A DNA stretch of 64,000 bases, taken from the NCBI GenBank assembly GCA_949775045.1, contig OX459106.1, positions 1,015,727-1,079,726 of the forward strand, written 5' to 3'. The number at the start of each line of letters is the position of its first letter. The stretch's first letter is position 1. The notes beneath the pieces were generated by a model. That model did no database searches. It was given only the letters and a program-made list of their open reading frames with translations, and was not told where the DNA came from. Source of the stretch: Metridium senile. Lineage: Eukaryota; Cnidaria; Anthozoa; Actiniaria; Metridiidae. The translations under genes were made by a program, and so were the position numbers. Shown here one piece after another: positions 55,089 through 64,000 of this stretch.

Positions 55089-55604
55089 ATATTTTGCTTT
55101 CTGAAGGTTAAGGGAAGACGTATTAGTCTGTGAAAAAATCAGCTTGGGTAAATGTAATGGAGCGAAGTTATAAAGCTCTAAACATTGAGAAAATAAGGCT
55201 GCTTTCAGACGGGTCTGCGTGTGGCTATAATCAATTAGCGTGTCATGTGTCAACAAGTAATTAACATAAAGTTCCTTTATTCTACAAAATAGCATTACAG
55301 TACGGGTAAACTTTATTTTAGTTGCCATAAGGGCATTAGAATTACACTGATATTTGGCCTAAATTATGTAAGTTTTGTTGTCGAATACTACAAGTCAGCG
55401 CTTGTCGCCGAATATGCAAATTAATTCGTCGATAAGTGTAAACATCTTTCCAATTTTATGAAGTATTATTTCTTTTCCTTCGTTTAAAAAATTCAGTTTT
55501 CCTTCAGATGACTTATTTGGAAGATTGTGAGCTTTATTCGAAAGAAAAAGAATCGAAAATCTGTTGTTTGTTGTTTAGAGATCTGTTAGAGAAGGACCCC
55601 CGAC

Positions 55605-55800
55605 TGGTACGCGATAAAAAGCTGAAACTGAAAAGCTGAAACAGCTGAAATACCCCAAATGTTTTTCATATTTACATGAGATAGGGTTACCCTAGGGTTA
55701 GGGCTAACTCTTATTGTTTTCCTTTCCCTGGGGATTCTCAAACATAAAAGAGTTAACCCTGCTAGGAGAGTCACCCTATCTCCATGTAAACGGCCCCTTA
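55605..55800. repeat. AGCTGAAAC tandem and GGGTTACCC foldback
   Basis: Tandem AAAGCTGAAAC units at 55620-55650 recur inverted at 56560-56630. A foldback with GATAGGGTTACCCTA and its partner GAGTCACCCTATC is at 55680-55790. Confidence 0.6.
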
Positions 55801-56651
55801 GTCAGCCTTCACATACAAAAGGCTTCGTTATATATTCGTATTCGTATATATTCCCTAACTTTAAAAATATTTTGATTTTGTTTGATTATAGTTGATCTCC
55901 TTATTTTGTCGCCATATGCGACATCCAAATGGCTAAAAATGCAGAATAATTAAGTACAACAGCTATTTTTTTTAATCATATATACGCACGTAATCTTGTA
56001 CAAGATTTTTGAAGAAAACAGCGCGCGGAGTTTTCTTTCATGTAACTGTTAAAGGCCACTTTATTTCACTAATCTTTAACAATTTTTCAAACTAATTTAT
56101 TGTTGAAGATTATTGCATACTCATTATTTATTGTAATTTGAAAAGATCCATAAAATGTTAATGAATCCTTTGCTTAAAAGTTTATTACTGTTTCAATACC
56201 CATTTACATTGGAAACGAAAGGGATTTGACGAAATATAAGAGAGTAAAACAATCTCTAAACAAGAAAGGAAGAGAGGTAAGCATTTCACTAAAGATCCGA
56301 AATGAGCGTGACGTTGACCTTTCATGTCAAACTCGCGCGTAAGTTATAAACAGCGATTCGACAGCTTTTAAAAGCAATCATAGTATTTACGGAAGGACAA
56401 TTTGCATGTGGATATAGAGATATGAAAAGCATGATACTCAGAGATACTATTTATATACTGCTTATTATATACAAATGATTTAAATGCAAATTGATATACT
56501 GCTTGTTCTATAATTATACTAATTATTAAATGAAACATATTTTTGAAAAAATGTAAAAACTTTTGGGGTATTTCAGCTGTTTCAGCTTTTTCAGCTTTCA
56601 GCCGTTTCAGTCGTTTCAGTTTCAGCTTTTTATCGCGACCCGACGCCGACT

Positions 56652-57712
56652 TAGCCTCCTATGCAGCCGCTCCTTTGTATCGTCACGCAATACGAGTCTC
56701 CCCACGGAGCGTCTGCTTACTTGAGCAGAACATTCCTTTCCCATTGTTTTAGTGAGTGTTCAAAGAACCAATCAAAAGCTTTGATAGAAAATTGCTCACT
56801 ACTGTCAATAACATGTAAATTGATGCCAAGGATGTTAGCCATGAGTGCAGTGTATTTCAATAAATCTAATTATTGAGTGCATGAATTTAACTTCGAGAAA
56901 ATTACCCAAAGAAAGTTCTATTAAACTGCTTCCTTTGTATTAAAAGCGGAAAGAGTTCTGATGATATTTGAGGTTTAATTAACAATGCTCTGGAGTTAGA
57001 TATTTCTATCTTATATATAAATAATGACTTTATAAAACAATTGAATTACGTCTTTTTATTTGAATTAATATGTATGTAAGATATACAATATAAAACGATC
57101 AGTGTTTAAATATATTATATAATTAAGTATAAAATGTTGTTTGTTTTAAAATATCCGTCGAGTAAGATGAAGAATTACTACAAGCGATTGATTCAGATGA
57201 TTCGCTATGAGAGGACTAGACTTTCTTGGGATAAAATCAAAACTGATATCAAGTTAAATACAAAACGATTAAGGCGAGAAAACAAAGGAGATCAAGCTGA
57301 TATAGACTAGCATCGCCAAAGAACTAGCGTTTTCAAACGATGTCAGCCTGCTAGTATTCTTCCTACCACTTATACTTTTAATCAAGATAATGATTCATCA
57401 TCGACACTGCTTGATTCTCTTCCATCGTTCAGTCCATTATAGAACTTGACTTCCACTTCAAACTAGCGCAATTCAAATAGATTTTCAAACGGAAATGGTA
57501 TGTCGACTATTGTTACTAATGTTACTCTGGTTATAACTCATGGTTCAAAGTCCAGGTTTAACGAATATGCAAGCCTCATGCTGATTGGCTAATTGATGGA
57601 AAGGAATGTTCTGCTCAAGTAAGCAGACGCTCCGTGGGGAGACTCGTATTGCGTGACGATACAAAGACTCGTATTGCGTGACGATACAAAGGAGCGGCTG
57701 CATAGGAGGCTA
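56652..57712. mobile_element. 1061-bp DNA transposon with about 95-bp inverted repeats and 9-bp target duplication
   Basis: Termini TAGCCTCCTATGCAGCCGCT continue inverted for about 95 bp; the right arm carries an extra tandem copy of a 25-bp segment (ACGATACAAAGACTCGTATT...). Perfect 9-bp direct repeats ACGCCGACT lie at 56643-56651 and 57713-57721. The interior has only degraded open stretches. The TSD length and long repeats fit a Mutator-like non-autonomous element. Confidence 0.85.
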
Positions 57713-58027
57713 ACGCCGACTAGGCTTAATTGAAATTGATATAATGGAATTACATATTCGATATAAATGGCCTTTGGACAGACCGCGCGCCAAACAATCA
57801 AAATTCAGGAAATTATAAATATTTAAATATATAAAAAATAATCATATGTAATAATTACAATAATTGCCCTATTGCATTTAGACGTCACATCATAAGTTCA
57901 TTGCTAGCTCTCTCCGCAGAAAACTTTTTGCTTTTCGCATCAGGACTCCTGTGGTTAGGAGGCTAGTTCAATGTCTCGTTTGTAAACTATAGCATAAGGA
58001 TCATGGTCGCTACAACTAGACAGATTC

Positions 58028-58175
58028 TAGACTGCGAACAGTCCCTTCTTTTCCCTCCAGATTCCTTCCTCTCCCCTCCCCCCTCCCCAACTCGCCCCCA
58101 ATACCCGCTCGCTCGTTTTATTAAAGTTAACATTTTCTGAATCCGGAGGGAAAAGTAGGGACTGCTCGCAGTCTA
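58028..58175. mobile_element. 148-bp foldback MITE with 9-bp target duplication
   Basis: Arms TAGACTGCGAACAGTCCCTT and complement; pyrimidine-rich centre. Perfect 9-bp direct repeats GACAGATTC at 58019-58027 and 58176-58184. Confidence 0.85.
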
Positions 58176-58539
58176 GACAGATTCATAACAACACGAAGAA
58201 AAAGCGCGATAAAATTGTATTTACAAAAGAGAGAAGGGAGGAAAAATCAAAATCAAATCAAATCACTATATTTTTTACGTGGTCAGAGTACGCTTAGCTT
58301 TATACAAAAAACTGATATGACTAGTTTTCAGGAATGACAACTAAATGCAATAAATATCAAAGATCGAAACATAGACAAATAACATACATGAACACTGGTT
58401 AATATTAGAGAGAGAAAAGATTTTCAACATTTTTAAGATTTGTTTTCCTCGATTCTATCCCCCTCTGTAAACACACTGTGACGTCATAATGTAATAAAGC
58501 AATAAATTTCCCAAAACTAAAGCTTACAACTACAAATGG

Positions 58540-58960
58540 CTATCATGTCCTGTAAAAGCGTAATATATGGCTTCTTTAAGGGCCTTCCCTTAATGTTGGA
58601 TGTGTCCAGTTGAAAGCTTGAGCAAATGTCTTTTCACATGGAGATGGAAAATTTTGCCAGCTTTGATTGTGATGCAATTTTGCAAAGGTCATAGTTTTCA
58701 AACGTGATTGGATGTTGAAGGCCTATCTCATCCTTGACTTCACTTGCAAGATCTTTCAAATCTGCCTCCAATTGCTCTCTTTGTTGGTGCTCATCTGAAC
58801 CACACCATCATCATCTTCATCAAAATCATCATCATCATTGACCACATCTAGCTTTTTCTTAGCCGCTACATAGAAATTCCGTCAATCAAGTTTTCTCGCT
58901 GTCCTCATCAATTTCGAAACACTTTCTGGATCTGCTTTATTTCCGGTTTGTTCTCCACTT
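58540..58960 (-). pseudogene. Decayed transposon-associated coding block
   Basis: On the minus strand one frame is open apart from single stops over about 85 codons, including EQLEADLKDLASEVKDEIGL and, after an in-frame TGA, SNIKGRPLKKPYITLLQDM. An upstream part in another frame is Asp-rich. This looks like the C-terminus of a multicopy transposon protein with a SAP-like helical end; the family is not certain. It lies inside the 4.4 kb inverted-repeat element and may be its former gene. Confidence 0.4.
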
Positions 58961-59482
58961 TGAAAAATGTCTAACAGGTACTTTTTTACATTATGAATAT
59001 AATGATATGCACACTTTGTGCATATTATATTATATTATATTGTATGTCCAATATATTTTTAAACAATGGAAAATAAATAATACTTCATAAAATTGGAAAG
59101 ATGTTTACACTTATCGACGAAGTCATTTGCATATTCGGCGACAAGCGCCGACTTGTAGTATTCGACAACAAAACTTACATAATTTAGGCCAAATATGTAA
59201 TTCTAATGCCCTTATGGAAACTGAAATAAAGTTTACTCGTTGTGAAATGATACTGTAAAGCTATTTTGTAGAATAAAGGAACTTGAATTATTGTTTATGT
59301 TAATTACTTGTTGACATATGACAAGCTAATTGATTATAGCCACACGCAGACTCGTCTGAAAGCAGCCTTATTTTCTCAATGTTTAGAGCTTTATAACTTC
59401 GCTCCATTACATTTACCCAAGCTGATTTTTTTCACAGACTCATATTTCCTCCTTTAACTTTCAGAATGCAAAATATTAAGAT

Positions 59483-60105
59483 CTTATTAACCGAGCGGGA
59501 GGTCTGTACAGGAGAATCTTGACCGAGGTCGGAAAGTACAGACCGAACGCAGTAGACAACTTAATTATCGTGAATCTTACAGTTTTTGAAAGTGACTGAA
59601 AAGCAACGACGTATCTCAACAAAAGATAGCTCAACTCACCGCCGTGTTGTTTACAAGGAAAGATAAAAACTAAAAGTACACTTTTCAACTATTATTGAGG
59701 TATGTGAACGAGCTTTATGTTCTTTAGATAATTAAAAAAAACTTTATTGTATTCTCTCATGAGCCGTCTGCAATATTAATATGATTTTCTCAACTTTTGC
59801 TTGTGAAAATGTTTGCAAAAACAACCAATGCTCGCCACTAGCTTACCCTATAATTTTCTCTCGGTTTTTGTCTATTCATCGCATTCTGGATCGAACAAAC
59901 GTTTCTACTACTATTTTTGTTCGATAAATTACCATAATTAACAATTACCTAAGAAGATTTTTCAAATTTTTCAAAAATTAATATCCCTTTCGGACCGCGG
60001 TCTTCCTAGGATAATATTAACCGGTCCAAAATCGAATCTAACCAATCAGATTGCTCCATTTGCTAGTGTCCAGACTTCAAGATACACGGTCATATAATAA
60101 ATACC
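59483..60105. mobile_element. TTATTAACCGAG-family repeat
   Basis: Starts CTTATTAACCGAGCGGGAGG. It shares GTGACTGAAAAGCAACGAC through TATTGAGGTATGTGAACGAG with 37060-37180 and ends with ACCGCGG/GGTCC-type terminal sequence. Confidence 0.55.
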
Positions 60106-60106
60106 A

Positions 60107-60246
60107 CTTATTAACCGAGAGTTAGGTCATTACAGGGATATCTCAGACCGAGGTCTTGTCGTATTGACCGAGCGACAGCGAGGTCAATACATCAAGACTG
60201 AGGTCTGAGATTTCCCTGTAATGACCGAACGGACGAGGTTAATAAG
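60107..60246. repeat. Palindromic element with TTATTAACC ends
   Basis: CACTTATTAACCGAGAGTTA on the left and GACGAGGTTAATAAG on the right, with an internal inverted CAGACCGAGGTCT / AGACTGAGGTCTG pair. About 140 bp foldback. Confidence 0.7.
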
Positions 60247-60289
60247 TTATTTATTATATGGCTATTTTAAAAAGCGAGAGAAAGTCATA

Positions 60290-60990
60290 TTGTTTTTTGA
60301 TATTTTACGACGCGCGTGCGTTGCATTCAAATGGCTTCCCAGTAGTTTTACTGAAAAAGAGCGGGTTGTCAGATCAGAAACCGGTTTTCATTCATGTGAT
60401 GGCTGCCTCAACAAACTTACAGCAATTTTAATGCCAAAATATTAAAATTACTGTAGCTGTCTTGATCATTTAAAGACAAAGGGTTTTGTTTATATCAACA
60501 TCAAACAAAGTCAAGAAACAAAAAACAAGTTTTACAAAGGATTTTAGCTGACATAAACAAGTGAGCCACGATGGATGTTGAAACGAGTTGAAATTCGTCG
60601 GTCTTGTGGACGTTTGCATCGAGAAAAAGAGCCTACGGAAGCTTATTTTTCGCTAAACAATAATAAGAACTTTAATCGAAATCACTGTCAACTTTTGAAG
60701 GAATTTATTTGTCTGTGTCATACTTTATGAAGAAGATGAAAGGATGATGAGGAACGCTGACAGCACTTTGGATCGAGTAAATCGTCCTTTTCAAGATTTA
60801 TGAACCTTTTGTATGCAGAAAAAGAAAGACAATAACATTGCCTGACTAACTAAACTATGTTTACTTTAGTAGAAAACCTTTTCGTGAATTTTAAAGCTTT
60901 TTAAAAGTGACTGAAAAGCAACGACATGTAAGCTTATATCTCAACAAAAGATAGCTCAAATCACCGCCGTGCTGTTTACAACACAGGAAG
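60290..60990. repeat. Second copy of the 36.4-37.1 kb repeat interior
   Basis: TTTTACGACGCGCGTGCGTT onward follows 36428 onward with many small indels, ending in AGATAGCTCAAATCACCGCC. Confidence 0.75.
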
Positions 60991-62116
60991 CCCAATCTCA
61001 TAGATAGAGGCGCTTTATAATAAGGCTTTCTATGTAGAATTATTCTCAAATCTATAACTCGTCGATAAAATAAAGGAAATAAGCTGTAACCTTCGTGGAT
61101 TGTTTCTTGTGTCTTTCTTGCTATTTGGTAGCGATTTCAGGCTGTTTGGGCGGTTTTTAGCTATGTTTTAGCTATGTTCTCCCCCTACTACTAAGAACAA
61201 GACAAGGAAGGGACCTTGGGTCGGCCAACGGACCGAGTTGCTCTCGAAAATCGCTCAAATTCTCACACTAAATCGCATTCCCTTGCCTTGATACTCCGCA
61301 ACACGAAAGCCAGATAGTTACCCTTTAATTTACGATTATCAAAAAATGTCTCATAAAAGTTATCCCCTCGAGGAATAAATCCGGCGAGAATTTCAAATTA
61401 CCGGCCATTTTGAATGGCTTCGTATGCGCGGCAGGGATTTCTTGTGCAGCTCGACGAGCAAAATTTTTCAACATTTTTCAAAACTAAATTCACAGTGGTG
61501 TATCTTATGACAAGGCCTACCTTGGTTATTAATTACATAATTATGATATATACACCTGTTTTCAAAAACGTTGTCCTATTTGAAATTAGTAATAGTGAAA
61601 TAGGAATCAAGAAGTAAACCAAAAACAGACACGGTCATTAGGGGTTAGAATAGATACTGATAATTATGACAATTATGCAATTAATAACAATTTAATCTAT
61701 ACGTTGGCGAACAGCCGACAGCCAGTGAAGATTATAGAATAAAGATGTAACGTGGCAATATTTATTTGCCACTAAAACAAGTCTGCCTGCCGCATTTTGT
61801 ACTCTCTGAATCATTAACAATTAACAATTTGATAAGTGTGTAAATTAAAGAATAAACTAGAGTGATTTTCATAAACCCGTGAAATACATGTTAGCGTATA
61901 AGCCGACCGATTATACTTTAATTCTTTTGTTTTCTTTTGTTATTACTATTTAACTTTTGTATCAAGGATTTATGAAAACCACTCTATTACAATAGTCAAT
62001 ACGACCATCAGGGTCTGAATGGGGGGTTCCCAATATCAGTTAACAGCTAAATTTTATCACTTTTCTCAGTTATCAGTTAAATTAAAACCAAAAAAAATAT
62101 CAGCTAACAGTTATCA
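60991..62116. other. Non-coding right arm, part 2
   Basis: No credible ORF. It includes a short repetitive tract of TCAGTTAACAG/TATCAGTTAAA near 62035-62110. Confidence 0.4.
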
Positions 62117-62199
62117 TCCTTAATGATTCATATTGCAGTCGGCCTGGGGGTTGCTAGGAGTTATTAGAATAAAGATATCTATTTTACTCTTGAAAATGT
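62117..62199. repeat. Third, partial copy of the terminal repeat, in left-repeat orientation
   Basis: TTAATGATTCATATTGCAGT and the following GGCCTGGGGG segment match 36262-36311 joined to 37597-37625, without the 1.3 kb insert. Confidence 0.75.
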
Positions 62200-62212
62200 C
62201 AATTTCTATATT

Positions 62213-62506
62213 TACCGCTATTTCAAAAATCGTTGTCGCAGCCGAAGCTACAGTCAACACTCTGAAGCCTACAAAGGATGTCGGTTACATGGACTCAATT
62301 TGTGATTTATTGCACGTTTTTTAAAGAAATATTTATATTTATATCTGCCACAACAACGACTTGCTATGGTCATAGAACACAAACACGAACAACCCGAAAA
62401 TATGCTATGAATATATTGATAACAAGAGAAAAAAGACCGACATCCATTGCAGACTTTAGAGTATGGAGTGTGGCTTTGCTTGCGACAACGATTTTTGAAA
62501 TAGGTG
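62213..62506. mobile_element. MITE related to 20534-20966
   Basis: Ends GCTATTTCAAAAATCGTTGT and complement. It shares the CTACAGTC-AACACTCTGAAGCC core with the earlier element. Confidence 0.7.
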
Positions 62507-62614
62507 TATATATACACTGGACACCTTGAAGGAGTAAACACGATTTCGTGGCATGGGGCATGAAACACTATTATCACGAAAAGCCATGAACAACGTTTAA
62601 AACCACTAAAGTTT

Positions 62615-63489
62615 GCAATGAGTTCCAGGTAAGTCAAATGTCGAGAGTAAGACAGTTTTTAACATTTAAAAGTCAGTCTCCGTAAATGCGTTCCACTGCA
62701 TTTCGGGTCAGAAAAAAGTTTGCCCTCAAACTTTTACCATGAAATGACACATAACAGTGAGTAATCACAACGAAGCACTTTGGTTTTTCGAAATTTCTCA
62801 AAATGATTTTTGTTTATAGCGCATTTCTCCTAGACCACCGTCTTTGTATGATCGATGTTGCAGTTAAGTTTGGGTCTAGCTTACTCTGTTCAGTTTGCCA
62901 GTTTTCGCTGTAACTCCATGATACCATGCGGTCGTTTACTTATATCTTCTTTGCAAAAAAATTTTTTTGAGCTCGATTGTTTATAAGGTTGTTGATCTCA
63001 ATCTGTTGTTTGATTATTTTTTTTAAACGTGTACTTTGAGGTGAATTGTGTCCTTGTATATCATTAAAAATAACTTGTTAACTTATAAAGCGCTATATAT
63101 CAATATATATTTTCATTGGCGCATAAACAAAATACAATTTAATAACATAAAACTGAAACCATTTTTAAGAGTTAGATAGATATCTTTATTCCAATAACTC
63201 CTAGCAGCCCCCAGGCCGACTGAAATTTGAATCATTAACAAATTAATTGTATAAGGGAAAAAAAACATCTAGGCACAATATATTAATTGATACGCATTTT
63301 CGACTTCTTTGAATTATGAAAAAATACCCCTCACTAAGTAACATATATTTTGTATGTCCAGCACGATAAACTTTCAATTTTTATTGCAAACAGCTAAACT
63401 AAGGTTGGTTAAGATAGATTTATAAAAACATTTTGCGCTTTTGATCTGTATTCTGTAGAGCAACGTCGAACTTTCGGTGATTTTTACTA
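62615..63489. repeat. Right terminal inverted repeat of the Polinton
   Basis: The reverse complement matches 36003-36311 + 37597-38157 with about 10% divergence. It shows the uninterrupted state of the repeat, which dates the left 1.3 kb insert and the MITE as later events. Confidence 0.85.
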
Positions 63490-64000
63490 ATTTGATGCAT
63501 GAAATATGGAAATTAGGCTGTGAAAAAACTATAACTAAACGTTATTATTTCCTTCAATTTTATCCTATTCTGTCTTACTACACTAAATACAATCTTGTTT
63601 TTGATATCAAACATCTCAAAATTAGATAAAAACGAGTTGACGACATCTTAGGTGAGGTAGATGTAATTGTTTTGAAGTTGATGCAACTTAGTACTTGTTA
63701 ATTTTGCAAACTTTTTTTTTTTATTATTTTATTATTTTTTGCAAACTTATTATTATTATATATATATTTTTAAATAAAAGAAAAACTAACTTCATTCCGG
63801 TTCTTTTGCTCTCTCAAGTTAGAATATATACTTGTAAGAAAAATATACAAATATTGGATCACTAAAGTGCAAGACAAATAGCTTGTGAACGAGCAGGAGT
63901 GTTTTATCAGGATTTAAACCAAGCGGCCGGCGAAGCCCATTGGTTTTAGACCTGATAAAACACGATCTGCGAGTTTATTGAACGGCGTAAAAAAATCAAA
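63490..64000. other. Flank right of the Polinton
   Basis: AT-rich, poly-T/ATT tract at 63711-63770, and a foldback TTTTATCAGG...CCTGATAAAA at 63901-63962. No gene. Confidence 0.5.

Larger units (their letters stand above)
55089..59476. mobile_element. 4.4 kb element with about 400-bp inverted repeats, nested in the Polinton
   Basis: 55089-55481 matches the reverse complement of 59066-59476 over nearly its whole length (start ATATTTTGC, then AATCAGCTTGGGTAAATGTA). Within it sit a 1.06 kb transposon (56652-57712), a 148-bp MITE (58028-58175) and a decayed coding block (58540-58960, minus). The target duplication was not resolved. Confidence 0.75.
36003..63489. mobile_element. Polinton/Maverick element (endogenous virus-like), about 27.5 kb
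   Basis: Bounded by long terminal inverted repeats and carrying protein-primed DNA polymerase B, retroviral-type integrase, packaging ATPase and capsid-like genes. This combination defines Polintons/Maverick (adintovirus-like) elements. Coding content occupies 38.4-52.2 kb. About 10 kb of the right arm is nested repeats, and removing these insertions would leave the usual 15-20 kb. Gene order is polB (+), int (-), then the remaining genes all plus. Confidence 0.9.

Overview
The window looks like TE-rich DNA from an invertebrate animal, most likely a cnidarian (inferred). It has spliced host genes with long microsatellite-filled introns, many short inverted-repeat transposons, and a large Polinton/Maverick (virus-like) element. 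No bacterial operons, rRNA or tRNA genes were seen.

Layout. 1-9431: large tandem duplication with a period of about 4.6 kb; each unit carries a (CACCAT)n array of different length. 9805-15907 (+): five-exon gene for a PA14-domain beta-1,4-N-acetylgalactosaminyltransferase of the B4GALNT3/4 type, with conserved splice sites. 15908-26246: gene-free spacer packed with MITEs, satellites and decayed transposon genes, including a Mutator-like transposase remnant. 26247-30927 (-): second copy of the glycosyltransferase gene in inverted (tail-to-tail) orientation. All five exons are recognisable, but exon 1 is frameshifted. 31358-32140 (-): end of a LINE reverse transcriptase. 33518-35708: three small genes of unknown role (PC4-like, Cys-rich, C2H2).

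36003-63489: Polinton bounded by terminal inverted repeats of about 0.87 kb; the left one is split by a 1.3 kb insertion. Genes run from 38.4 to 52.2 kb: protein-primed DNA polymerase B, retrovirus-type integrase, putative hexon-like major capsid protein, A32/FtsK-type packaging ATPase, a run of small membrane proteins, a BRO-N/VRR-NUC/zinc-finger fusion, a coiled-coil membrane protein, a putative penton-like minor capsid protein, a glycine/alanine-rich membrane protein and a 500-residue unknown. Replication, integration, packaging and capsid functions are all represented, so this is a nearly complete endogenous virus-like element. It also carries three lesions: a mariner-type MITE at the polB 5' end and two apparent frameshifts. 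No adenain-type protease was recognised. The right arm (52.3-62.6 kb) is nested transposons with no intact gene.

The glycosyltransferase genes are host genes and the rest is mostly mobile DNA. Gene packing in the Polinton is virus-like: a 2-nt gap between the convergent polB and integrase ends, and a 37-nt divergent promoter between integrase and capsid gene. Nearly every start codon is preceded directly by a TATA-rich tract.
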